Part shown: piece after piece, positions 33,118-44,818 of the stretch | How the letters are laid out: the number at the start of each line of letters is the position of its first letter | Position numbering within the stretch: position 1 is the stretch's first letter | Source of the DNA: Sanderia malayensis | Lineage: Eukaryota; Cnidaria; Scyphozoa; Semaeostomeae; Pelagiidae | DNA: 64,000 bases | Direction: 5' to 3' | NCBI GenBank assembly: GCA_013076295.1 | Contig: RQOL01000718.1 | Location: forward strand, 1,426,001 to 1,490,000 | Position numbers and translations under genes: made by a program | The notes under the pieces: model-generated | Database searches by the model: none | Seen by the model: the letters and a program-made list of their open reading frames with translations, nothing else | What the model was told of the DNA's origin: nothing

Positions 33118-34955
33118 ATGGCCTCACTTTGTACATTTTGTAACAACGAAGTTAGACCAAGACAAGAGGCAATAGAGTGCGATGTCTGCAAAAACTGGCA
33201 GCACAGGACCTGTGAAACTGGGATCTCCAGACATCAATATAGAGAAATGTGCCGTGAAGAAAAGGATGTCCAGTTTTTATGTTGCAATTGCAAGGTAAGT
33301 AACGGCCAGGTCTATAACGCGGATTTCCGTTCCTTATGAATGAAAAGATTATTAACTAATGCAATCTATTTTGATTATAGAATGAAGCAGAACTCATGGA
33401 TACGTCCCTTCCTCTCTTTGCCGATACGGATGATGAAGAGAATGAAGATTTCAATGTCACAGCAAGTATTTCCCAGGTTACGCCAATACAAGAAGTTTCT
33501 CTAGAAGACGCTTTGCCATCAGAAATCCAATTAGAGCCTGTGGATCCGTCGACCAATCAAGAGGTCACCTGTGAGGTTATACCTGGTGCTACCAAGCAAG
33601 GAAGGAATAGGTTGGTTGACGATGATGGCTACACATACGTCCTGAGACGGGTTTGGCCCAGTGGCAAGATTGCATGGAGATGCAGCGTGCGAAGTAAAAG
33701 CTTGTCTTGCAACGCTTCAATTCAGCAAGATGGTCAGACTTTTCGTCGAGGTCATCAGCCGCATTGTCATCTGGGGAAACCTGGAATTGCCTTAACATCA
33801 AAAATGTACGTCGACATAAAGAGGAAGGCAACTGATGATGTCTTCAAATCCGCCTCCAACATCGTCGAAAACGTCATCAGAGAAAATTCTGCAGAGGTGC
33901 AGTCGCAACCGTCATGTAGCCAGCCACAGATTGCAAGTCTGGTGAGGCAAGCAAATCGCCATAGACAGAAGCTCCGTCCGGAGGAACCAAGCGATCTGGA
34001 CTTCGTGCCGAATCAAAACTACATTCCTGAGAACTTCTTGCGTGCTGACATCAAGTTGAAAAATGCAAGACATCTGATATTTGCAACCAATGACCAGCTG
34101 GAACTGCTCAGAAAAGCCAAAACTTGGTATATGGACGGAACTTTCAAGGTGGTGAAAGATCCTTTCAAGCAGCTGTTCTCCATCCATGCCTTCCTAAAAG
34201 GAGAGAATGGCAACATCAAACAAACACCACTCGTATTGGTGTTGATGTCAAGAAGGAAGTCGAAAGACTATGTCGCCGTCCTGAAGGCAGTAATGCAATT
34301 GTTGGGGTCCAACATATCAATAGAGCAAGCGGTGTTGGACTTCGAAGCTGCAGCCTGGAAAGGTTGCAGAAAAGTGCTCACCAGCAACATCCAAGGATGC
34401 TCGTTCCATTTGACGCAGGCAATATGGAGGAAAGTTCAGAACATTGGACTTGCCACAAGCTACAAGAATGATCCAGCCGTGCACAATTTCATTCGGAGCA
34501 TCATGGCCCTTCCTTTCCTTCCTGCGGAGCATATTGCACCAGCGTTTGAGCAGCTGAAGAAAAGAGCAACCACGCCATTAGCTGCTTTGGTTCAATATGT
34601 CGAACAAACTTGGATTCAAAGCAGTGTTTGGTCACCAGACACTTGGTCTGTCTTTAACCAACCGGTGCGCACAAATAATGATGTAGAGGGATGGCATCGA
34701 CGCCTGAACAATAAAGCTTCCAGAAGCTCACTCCAGTTCTATTTGCTGTTGCCGTTACTGTACGAAGAATCCTGCCTGGTATCATTGCAAGCAAGATTGG
34801 TTAAAAACAATAAACTGTCAAGATATCAAAGAAAAACCTTTAAAAACAGGCAAGGTCGCTTCTTTGAGCTTTGGAAGCGATATTCCCAAGGAGAACTAAC
34901 CAGTGCAGCACTGCTAAAGGCTGTTGGTCATTTGAATGGACCTCATAAGTCATGA
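33118..34955 (+). CDS. MULE transposase with PHD-like and FLYWCH zinc fingers
   Basis: Two exons, 33118-33294 and 33381-34955 (GT-AG intron, phase 0), give 583 residues. Residues 5-58 form a PHD-type finger (CTFC, CDVC, H-x2-C, CCNC). Residues about 133-190 are a FLYWCH finger (VDDDGYTYVLRRV, WRC, C, H-x-H). The MULE catalytic domain follows: D at about 311 in WYMDGTF, D at about 378 in VLDFEAA, the family C-x2-H in GCSFHLTQA, and E at about 495 in NNDVEGWH. All catalytic positions are present and no frame is broken, so it may be active. It sits centrally in the 4.2-kb element. The intron and PHD finger could be mistaken for a domesticated host gene, but the surrounding inverted repeats and target duplication argue for a transposon. 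Confidence 0.9.
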
Positions 34956-35491
34956 TTTTCATTTTACATTTTTTGAATAAACTTTTAAATTATAACGCTA
35001 TATTAAATTATTATATCTATATATTATTATCCTAGCATAACATAACATAATATTTTACCATTAGACAAGAATTGGAGTTTTTTTGAAGAAAGTCAGTTTA
35101 CAGAATACAAACATCTCATTCATTTAACTCTCCCACCTTTTGCGCTTTCCATTGATTTGAATTTTTAAATTGTTTGCTGAGATCAAGCACACGATCTGCA
35201 TACATCAAAAATGCAAGATAGATTGTTTCACATTTTCAACTTTCAAACTTATGATTTCAAGCGTATAAATTTACGTACGCATTTTCAATACCCTCACTCA
35301 TACCCTCCCACCTTTTTAGAGCTCTGGCGCATCTCATTTATTTGCGTTGAAGTTGGGTTGGCCTAAATTGTCTGAAAAATCTTGTGAGCTAAAAACTAAA
35401 TATTTTATGAGCTAAAAGCTTTAGCTACGAAAAGGATGATCAGTAAAGTAATGGCAGTAGAGATACACATCCAAATCATGGGGAAAACATG

Positions 35492-35589
35492 TGGGGCGGA
35501 TAGTCTTCATAGGGTGGACGGATAGACTTGATAGGGTAGGCGGAAAGGAGAGTGGGCGGATCGCTAGGTGGGCGGATGGTCTAGAAAGC
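35492..35589. repeat. MULE right terminal inverted repeat
   Basis: Inverted match to 31378-31475, best over GCGATCCGCCCACTCTCC; contains GGGCGGAT/GGGTGGACGGAT units. Confidence 0.85.
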
Positions 35590-35597
35590 GTTGTCGA

Positions 35598-37993
35598 CCC
35601 CCCTAGTAGCATCTGTGAATTATGACATTGAAAAGTCTTTCTTTTATTTTGATTTGATTTATCCTTTTGCTCTTGGCTCTCGCTTTCTGCTTAATAAATG
35701 TAAAAAAAAAGAATGTTGTTTTAACACCATTTTACATACAATTTGAAAAACATCATTCCGTCCCTCCCCTCCTGTACGCCACGCTCGTTGCCCCTATGGC
35801 ACGGATCTCTAATTTTAACAGTTGCAAATCCAGTCTTTTACTTTTTATGTAGTGTATACTTTGCGTATGTACAGGTGAGTTAAAGTAAACGGTTGGTAGG
35901 AAACAGGGGGACAAATCTTTTTCAAAAGGAACAGACTTTTTTGATGAAAAACAACGGTTTCCATTCCAAATTGTCAAAATTCAACGGAAATATAACTAAT
36001 GACAGACATAACCGCACGATTAAAATGTTTTCTTTTATTTTACACTAAACGATGTAAGTTCCATTTCCCTTTCCGTTCGCTGAAGAGATCTCATAGGACA
36101 ACAGGACCTGAATTTGGCAGTTTCAATTTGGTTTTTCCGTGGAGATTGGATGGATAAACTCCCTTCTTGTATAAGTTATATTTTGTTTGTAAATGCCAAC
36201 AAATATTCCCATAGCATACTCTCGTGCAATGTAGTTTTTTCAAAAGACAATGACAATAACTATATACATGAAAATGTGACCCTGATTATGAAAGGTCTCT
36301 TCAACTCCAAGTAAAAACTTTAAGCTTCACTTTATCACTTAAACTTAAAAAAGAAGTAGTCCCTTATTTTTACTCTTATTATTATATGCAATAACAAGTA
36401 CGTATATATTGTACTTATTGTGTGTGCTGTGAATGACAAAATAATTAGCTTTACATAAGCTTATTTTTTGTATGGCTGGAGTATAGCTTTATTTAGCAGA
36501 CCCCCAGTAGACCATAAAGAGCAGGTGATTGAATAACGATTTGCAAACTTCCAACTCTCCTTTTGAAGATCGTTTGCCATTTCAAACAAAAGCAAGTGTC
36601 GATTAAAAAATAAGAGTAACGTGACATGTCAGCGGTTTTCAAATATTATTTGAAAACCGCTGACATGTCGGTTTTCAAATTGCTTACATATTGATTGATA
36701 AAATCGAATTTTTCATTCAACAACTAAAAAGTTCAAAGACAGAAGACGTTTCACCACGAAACGGTTTAATAAAATGTGCAAAAGCTCCAAATATTACATA
36801 TCCGCATACATTTGTGACGGGAGTAATGATTGGATTTTTGATGACGAAGATGTATTGAACCAGTTGTTAGCTATTTGTTAGTTGTTTAGGAAAGGAACAG
36901 ATTCACTAGAGAGATATGCCATAAGGATTACGTCATTTTTTCACGAGTGAAGACATTGACGAGCCCCTTGGGTGAAAAACTTATAAAAATTAAAAGTGTT
37001 TTGTTGAATCAACAAGGTGGCTATAAATTTAGTTTTGTGTCACGACACTCGTTCATTACGATACATTTTCTTATTCAATGATAATCTTTCTTTCCTTTCT
37101 CACATGACTAAACTTGTTTTCCAACTTGTTCGGTTCTTATGATTAGCCATGTTTTACGTAATATTTCCACTCCGCTATAGCCATGAATGCACATCTCAAT
37201 CTTTCACTTCTTATTCATCTTTCCTGCTATTCTCATGTTCTATTGGTTGTTTTATTAAATTACATACGTAATTCTGATTTTGTATTTAAACGCTGTAATT
37301 TGTTGAGTAAGCTAGTTCTGTCAGCTTTAAAGAATTGATTGTGGTGATAAAGAGACACTTGTTTCATAAATGACTCGTTGTTTCTTCGGTCAACCTGCCT
37401 ACCATTACATTTGTATTTAAATATTCATAACTTGAAGACTCGTTGACAGTGGTGACTTCCAAAAAGATTAAAAAAAGGGTCCAGGGCGTAGACCTCTTGA
37501 AACTTGGGTGTAGCGGATCTCAGGCCGCCCATATTTTAGTTGGTACAAATATAATATGAAATTTGATGCAGTATATCATACAATATCGAAAAGGGTTGCT
37601 GTACCCCCCGGCACCTAAAAGCAAAGCAACTAAAAATGTCCTTTTTCCGGATATCATCGAATCGAATCTGAATCTGATTCTGACATGTGAATGTGTGTGG
37701 CTCCAGCATGTGGGCGTCGGTGGGTAGAGTTGATGCATGAAAGTTTTTGAATTTTTGTTCAAAATAGGTACTGCATCTAAATTTTCAAGACTAACAGTAC
37801 AAAGAAAGTGTCAAGTTAGATAGTAGAGGTACGCCGACCTGAATTTTGACATTTTATATCTAGGACAAAACATTACACGCCACTGGCCATTAAACTTGAA
37901 TTTATTATTTTTGCATCCGCCCCCTTTTGTTTATTTCCCTCAAGCAACAACACGAGAAATATTTTAATATTTTTCAATTAAGCTTCATCAGCT
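35598..37993. other. Intergenic, no gene recognised; one strong palindrome
   Basis: AT-rich sequence between the MULE and ANO10. Apart from the hairpin at 36623-36669 I see nothing conserved. The ANO10 promoter and 5' UTR should lie in the last few hundred bases. Confidence 0.5.
36623..36669. repeat. Perfect 22-bp-arm palindrome with 3-base centre
   Basis: Left arm 36623-36644 starts GACATGTCAGCGG, right arm 36648-36669 is its exact reverse complement, with ATT between. GGTTTTCAAAT is repeated once more just to the right. Could be a hairpin RNA, a recombination scar or the core of a small MITE. Confidence 0.85.
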
Positions 37994-40900
37994 ATGGCTA
38001 GTAATTCTTGGAAGCGTACTTCAACTCCAGAACGGTATTTGGTATTTTTTCAAGAGAACACAGCAAAAGAACTTGAAAGCTATGTTGCAAAATGTTTTGA
38101 AATGCACGGGCTCCTTGTCGAAGAGGAAGAATGTCCTGACCACTCAGTCCTTACAGTTGCGGCCCCATTTGAAATGCTCCTTGAAGAGGTATGAGAAACA
38201 GAAATATGCATGTATGTCGTGGGAAAGCCTTTTTCAAAAGCCGAAAATTGATTATGTTTTTGAAACAAATCAATGGCACGGAATTTATTGTTTCCTTGCA
38301 CCCCAAACATTATCAAGCATCTCTTTTTTTTGAGGGAAGGGGGGGGGGGGTGCCCAAATTAACCTGCTCTTCCGATATCCATCCCATCTAATAATCCACA
38401 CAATTTGCTTTTTGCAGGCTGCAAACATCGAGCTTGAGAAAAAGCTGAAAGGAGAAGGCAATAAGGTGACAAAGCTTTAGCTCCCAACATTTCTCCAACC
38501 TAGCATTGACTCTTTGTTTGTGCCACCTCAACTAAACTAATGTCCACTAATTTGTCCATAATTGTCTGCTACTAAGTACTATCAGTTTTTACATGTGTTC
38601 ATCATTGTTATTAGTTTATTATTTTTCATTATTATTGCTTTTGTAACAGTATCAAGAAGTTTACGTTGATGGCTTCGATAAATTTGAAGGCAGTGATGAC
38701 ACTGATACCTTCTTCACACATGCAGAGCAATCCCTTCTGCTTCACAACTGCCTGAATAAAGTTGAATTTGAGCATGTGAGTAAAAAGCTTTCAGTCTTAC
38801 CACCTTTTGTCTTACTACATTGCTCAGGTTTCAGAGAATAACACCTGGAAAAGATGTAAATTTAATTCCTGGAGAAGGTGGAAAATATCATATTTTTATG
38901 GTTTGGTTTCTTAGGAAAAACTGCGAAAGCTTGGCATTCGTAAATTCAGAGAGCACGAGAGCCTCATCACGGGAGGTCTGCATTCAACTCCACAGATTTT
39001 TGAATCCATTACTCCACTTCATTCGTCAACTGAAAGGAGAAGTCTATGGAAAGAAGTCAAAAAAAATCCATTCATTTTTCCTCTAGATCATTTGCAAAGC
39101 TACTATGGTATGTGCTAAGTAATCCCCTGCTTTGAAATAACTTCCTTTTCTTTCTACCTTGTGCAAAATATGTTGTGAAGCCTCCATTTAACAAGCTTTT
39201 TAGTTGACAAGCTTGTGTAAAATCAGTTATGTTGCTTGGGTGAACCAGGAATTTGGGAGAAGGGTCATTCCCCTAATGTTGACATTCAAGCCAGAAAAGA
39301 GCATTTGATTGAGTAGAATAACTGAACAACAGTTTTTGCAGAGGGAGGAGTTGTGACACCCTGACTCCCCCTATGGTTACACTCCTGCAACTATGTAGAA
39401 TTTTGGCTCATTGCACGATTCAAGATTTCATGCCAGTTCGTGCTTCATATTGTCAATGCGTTTTATTTTAGGTGAAGAAATTGCATTTTATTTTGCGTGG
39501 ATGAACTTTTTCACACTATCGCTCATTTTCCCGGCTCTTTTTGGCATCTTCCTCTTCTTTCATCGTCCAAAAGGCATCACAGTTGATGACAGTCCCTATT
39601 TGCCTGCCTATGCGTTTCTTATGGCTCTCTGGACAATCTACTTTTGCAAGGTTTTTTATTATTATTACTATTATTATCAATTTATTAAGGTGTCTTACGA
39701 CACGACACGACAAGACACGATACGACACGACAAGATACGACAAGATTCGATACGATGCGATACCCATTAAATAATAATTCCCGCATTTGCTCATCCGTTT
39801 CACGGCTACCCTATCCAAGCTATGAATTTTGAACTTATTATACTAGATATCTTGTTTTCTTCGTTCTCCAGAGCTGGAGACGCCAAGAAAGTGAGCTTGC
39901 TTTAAGATGGAACGCCACGTTGGTGGAAAAGAAAGAGATAGTCCGACCTGAATATTACGGTGAACTGAGACAGAGTCCCATCACAGGCAAGTCGGAACGA
40001 CATTACCCAACATGGAAGAGACTGGTCATGTATCTGCTGAGCTTTCTTCTAACGCTCCCCTTCTTGGCTCTGGCCGTCGGCGCTATGATCCTGTCACTGA
40101 ATTTCAACGGATACGTCAAGGACAAACATAGTCCAATCTATCTGGCCACTCTGGCGAGATTCTCTGAACCTGTACGTTATTTCGCTTGTATACATGATTA
40201 CAACTTGATTACAACTGTCTATTTGAATCAAATCTCGTGTTGTGGTTGCTGAAGTATTGATGTTCGTGTTTTTCTGTTACACCTCAGGGTCACTTGTTTG
40301 CCGGCGACAGTCCGTATTATGGCTGGATGGTTCCGACAATTACACACTCGGTTGTCATCAATATCCTGAACAGAATCTATAGAAACGTTGCCACTTTCTG
40401 TACGGATTTTGAGAACCACAGGCAAGTATTTTAATAGGCTTGAAGCACTTAATAAGCTAAAGATGTAGGTAATTATTGATTAGATAAATGTAAACACGAG
40501 CATACACACACGCCTATCGCCATGTCCTATTCATTTCCCCAATTCACTGATGGTTTCATTGTTTTATTTTTGCAGGACCGAGCAGCAATATAATAGCTCT
40601 CTTATCATCAAAAAAGTTTTGTTCGAACTATTCGACTGCTATTTACCACTGTTTTACATTGCATTCTATCAACTGAACATTATTTCCCTGCGTCGAGAGC
40701 TGATCGGTTTGTTTTGGGGTAAGTGGAAACTTCCAAACGAGGTTTATTTAGCTAACTGCACGTACGGATAGCTGAAGAGTCAAATACTGCATCATACTTG
40801 TGACTTTCACATTTCTACGTGAAATTTTCCACGTATCCCTCATCCCCTTCCTTCTCCAAGCATTGTTGTCTGAAAGGACAGTCTTATAAAATATTGACTC

Positions 40901-43523
40901 CATTTGTTTTGCACGATGATCACGGGGGGTCTGATTGAGAGAACAACATTGTTTTAGGGGGAATAGTGGGTCGAATGAAATTCATAAAGAAGTTTACGCG
41001 TTGATAGCCTTTTTTCGTAATTTTAAAAGTGTTTCGAGGATTTTTGCCTCATATTGTACCAAAAGGCATCAATTTGCTGTTAGACTTGCTGCGAAAGCTT
41101 AAAATCCGAAAATATATTTTGTTGACTGGATATATGGAAAACTAATGGCGGAACCCATTTGTTTAGAGTTAATTGGATTCTATTCTATTCTGACCCAGGC
41201 TCTTTTTTTTACAGTCTAACCTGTGCACTGTTATTTTTCTTTTAGGAGACGAAATTCGACGATTGGTGACGGAGAGTATCATTCCACTGCTGACAGAGAA
41301 ATTGAAGCATTATCGAATGAGAGAACACATTGAGAAAATCAAGCAAAAGACTGGTGAAAGACCGCATAGTTTACAGGTAGAGTTATCACATGGGAGTCAA
41401 TTTTTGTTTTATTCTTTTTGATAGTCTTGTTGCTATGCATGATAGTGAAGGAAAGTCTTTAAGAAACTTGAAAAATGCGATAAAAATTTTTTCTTTTTGC
41501 AAACTTTATTCCTGTGAGTGGCATTCCACCCTCCCACTTCCTATCCCCTACTTCCCACCCCTCACTCCCCCCACTTCCCACCCCTCACTTCCCATAAGAT
41601 GATGTTGTTCTCTCAATCAGATACTTATGATCACCGTGCAAAATGAACTTTCTCGATATTTTTATGCCTTTCTCTGGAGACAACATTTTTCGGTGGGATG
41701 AAGGATTCGTTAGGGGCACGAGCGTTAGCGAAGGCAGATTAAGCTTTTTTTACCTGACGGGCTGGGCAACCTATTGCATGCTTTAAGTAACGACGGTGAT
41801 GAGGGTTTTGCACGCTGCTGGGTTGATCAGAAAGTGAGTTAGTCACTGGCATTTAATGCATGCTTTCTTTATTTTGTTGAAAGGTCGTAGAAGATGCATT
41901 ACTGGAAGAATACGAGCAATTCGACGACTACTTGGAAATGACAGTGCAATTTGGGGTATGTCAGTTAGATCAATACTACCTTCTAAGATTAGCTACTAGA
42001 GTTCATATATGTCACATAGGTTCGAGTTTGTGTAATAGCAACGTCAATAGATTGCTTGTAATTGTATTTGTTTTTAATTTCACTTCATTTCTTTGCCCTA
42101 TTGTTTTGCAGTATGTTACGTTATTTGCATCTGCATTTCCACTCTGTTCGGTGATCACGATAGCATTCCTGTTCCTTGAAGCAAGGTCAGACGTATTTAA
42201 ACTGCTCTTCATCTGTAGAAGACCCATCGTAAGAAGGTACGTAGCAGCCAGTATTTATATCTAGTGCATAGTTAAATCTGCATTAATTGTAATTTGTCTC
42301 TCATCTATTGAAGAGATGTCCCTACAACATGAAGGTAGCATGCTGGTACGGTGAACCTATTAAGCTCTTTGCTTCAATCTCAGATATCCCCATCACAGCG
42401 AGCAAAAACGAGGCTATTAGGTTTCAAATCGAGGCACAATAATTTATGCATATTATGCACTGATTTCTTTTAATTCGTGGGCTGTGAATCAGGCTATGTG
42501 TAGAGTGCTCTAATTGTGTTTTGAGAAACAGATGAGTTTTGCGTCAATAATTGTATGAAAATATCGAGCTGGGTTTTGCGTTTAAATAAAGCCATTTTAC
42601 ATGATTTCCGAACCTCAAGCAAAGTGCAAGGCATTTTAATGTGATTTCTGGTCCTTCTATTTAAGTTTCAGAAGTACTTCAGGTGCAGAAACATGTACCA
42701 AATCAATTTGTGTTGAATTTTTCACCAATTGTCTCTGTGAATTGTTTCTTCTTGCAGAGCAAAGAATATCGGTGTTTGGTTCAAAGTTCTCTCTGTGATG
42801 ATGGTGGTTTCGATGGCAACAAATTGTTTTTTAATTGGCTTCTCGAGTGAACAGCTCGCTGTCTGGGTTCCCGAGATGTACGAAACTGTGGCCGACGGCG
42901 ACCAATGGATTCTTCCTGGATATGGACGGTAGGAATCCCCCTTTTGACGAGGCCCTGGATATTGTGAATACTTGTTTCTTTCACTTTCTGCCTGCCTGCC
43001 TTTTTCTATACATGCTTGCTTCTTGACTAACTGCAACACTCAACTGTCGAGTTTCTACCCCCTCCCCAAGAATTTGAATTTTAATCGTCCCAGTACTTTC
43101 AAACCCTTTCCTCCAGGGGGTGAGGTTGTTGTGTCTGAAATTTATGGTGTTGTTGCAGTGTTTTACCGTTTCTTGTAGCTATAAGCGAGTTACATGCAAA
43201 CCCCTTTTGGGGCCCTCTATTACCCATGAATCCCAGTGCATTGACCTGATGCCAAGCAGTTCACATCAATAGTCATTTGATTTCCAGTTGTTTATTGTAC
43301 ATTTTGTTATATTTTGTTTCTTTTATTCATGCGCAGGTATGTTGTTGGGATTGTCTTTGGAGCTGAACATTTTCTGATTCTCTGCGTTGTTCTTGCGCAT
43401 TACTTGATCTCTGACACACCCAGTCACGTTCAAATTGAGCTGGATAGGAGAGAGTACGAGAGGAAAATCATGATCGAGAAAATTCAACATCTTGGTAAAG
43501 ATAGCAGCAAAGGCAATTTATAA
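37994..43523 (+). CDS. ANO10: Anoctamin-10 (TMEM16K)
   Basis: ER-resident TMEM16-family lipid scramblase/ion channel. Thirteen exons: 37994-38188, 38418-38465, 38650-38775, 38915-39107, 39472-39650, 39872-40171, 40288-40421, 40576-40718, 41246-41376, 41884-41955, 42112-42236, 42758-42928, 43337-43523; 667 residues (human 660), all phases consistent. Cytosolic N-terminal domain to about residue 185, then membrane segments beginning FYFAWMNFFTLSLIFPALFG; DSPYLPAYAFLMALWTIYF; RLVMYLLSFLLTLPFLALAV; FELFDCYLPLFYIAFYQL; FGYVTLFASAFPLCSVITI; VGIVFGAEHFLILCVVLAHY. The acidic EEYEQFDDYLEMTVQFG segment matches the family's signature ahead of TM7. Intron 7 has a GC donor (AG/gcaagt at 40422). AATAAA near 43811-43818. 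Confidence 0.96.
39690..39768. repeat. ACGACACGA/TACGACAAGA microsatellite in ANO10 intron 5
   Basis: Imperfect 5- and 10-base repeats (CGACA, AGATA) between exons 5 and 6. It generates overlapping short frames on both strands that are not genes. Confidence 0.85.
40815..41056. mobile_element. MITE family A copy (ANO10 intron 8)
   Basis: Body matches 16867-17146 (CACGTATCCCTCATC, GACAGTCTTATAAAATATTG, TTGCACGATGATCACGG, AACATTGTTTTAGGGGG); both ends are degraded. Confidence 0.75.
41598..41715. mobile_element. MITE family A fragment, inverted (ANO10 intron 9)
   Basis: Reverse-orientation fragment: GTTCTCTCAATCAGA, TGATCACCGTGCAAAA and GACAACATTTTTCGGTGGGATGAAGGAT are inverse matches to the family A body. 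Confidence 0.65.
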
Positions 43524-43622
43524 TTTTCATGACGTGAACATTGACTTTATTCGCCTACATGATTTTTAGAGCTTTAGACTTCTAGGCTCTAGAATAACTC
43601 TTCTATTCCCACCTAATATGAA

Positions 43623-43754
43623 CAATAGAAGACAAAAGTTTCTAGGGCACTTGAAAAGTCAGATGAAAATGCGTTTGGGGGAGGAGGGGGGTGAACTATG
43701 CGTATAAAACTTGCAAAAGTCCCAAAAGGTGTCCCAGGAATTTTGTCCCCTATT
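43623..43754. mobile_element. MITE family A, internally deleted copy (ANO10/EFHC gap)
   Basis: Both termini are kept (AATAGAAGACAAAAGTTTCT and CAGGAATTTTGTCCCCTATT) but most of the body is missing, leaving 132 bp. Confidence 0.7.
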
Positions 43755-44039
43755 GCAGTCATCGCTAATGACATTTTTTAAATCAATAACTTTAGTTAAT
43801 GAATAATAATGAATAAATCAAATATTTATATTAATTTTCATTTCATGATAATAACCAGAAAACTACTTCGCTTTTCCTGAAGAACCTCGGAGGGTCTGGG
43901 CAAGATAGTGTACTGTTGTCATGATGACCAGCAACAGCAATGTGTTGCCATGTCGACAGTTAGAAGGAAAGTGGAACAGTTTTGAAGTTGGACTGAAGCA
44001 TTTGTGTAATCTTCATTAATTCTGTTTTTAAATACCGAA

Positions 44040-44782
44040 ATGGCACTACCTTTTTTACCAGGGAATAATTTCTCTGACCCAACGGTATGTATATAAATAA
44101 TTATTCAGTCTGAAATTTGTTTGCGAGGGAGAAATCCCATCCAATATAGAAAATTTTGTTTAGGCCTGTTTTTGTCTTTTTTTCATGCATCCTCTTCTTG
44201 GAGTGGTGCTCTGTCAGAGTGAAAGTGTAGCTCCGAATTTCAAGTTCAGTAATGTTTCGAAGTTTCAAGTAAAAATGAAACACATTTTATTTTTTAGAAA
44301 ACAAAATTTCATCGATCACAAACTCTTGACTGGAAGAATGGATATTCACTGCCAACCTTGCCGACTGCAGGAATAGGTGGCGAGCCAATCCCAGTTAACG
44401 AATTGTCGAAGGCTGAACTCGACGAGTTGGCGAATTTTAAGCCATCCTTGACGTATGGACAGGCTGTACAAGCACCACCGGAGTCGTATGTGCCAGCCAG
44501 TGTTGTTTTCGACAAGAAAGTCCTTCTTTTCCATGCTTATTACAAGCAAACTGTGCACGAATCTCCAACTGAGCATTTCAGAGTGAGGCACGTGAATGTG
44601 TATTACTACCTGGAGGATGACTCAATATCTGTTGTTGAACCTCCTGTTGAAAACAGGTAAGATAATTTTATCTTTTATTTTATTTTAAACAGGTAATTTT
44701 ATCTTAATTTTTCTTTATATCATTTTTTTATTTTTTGTTACATGCAATAACTTTCAACTTATTGAAGTTTGCATGAAATGGC

Positions 44783-44818
<36 letters not shown>

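Larger units (their letters stand above)
31378..35589 (+). mobile_element. Complete Mutator-like DNA transposon (MULE), 4.2 kb
   Basis: Flanked by an 8-bp direct repeat GTTGTCGA (31370-31377 and 35590-35597; the ninth base is G versus C). Left end GGTTGCCGGACTATCCGCCC and right end inverted GCTTTCTAGACCATCCGCCC agree at 14 of 20 positions, and the inverted similarity continues about 100 bp through CAGCGATCCGCCCACTCTCC. Inside the ends are tandem ATCCGCCCAC units, then AAAGGTGGGAG motifs in opposite orientation near each end. It carries one transposase gene (33118-34955). Confidence 0.9.

Noticed and set aside
33118..34955. Host PHD-finger regulatory gene
   Set aside because: The DDE/C-x2-H transposase core and the flanking inverted repeats with target duplication fit a transposon.
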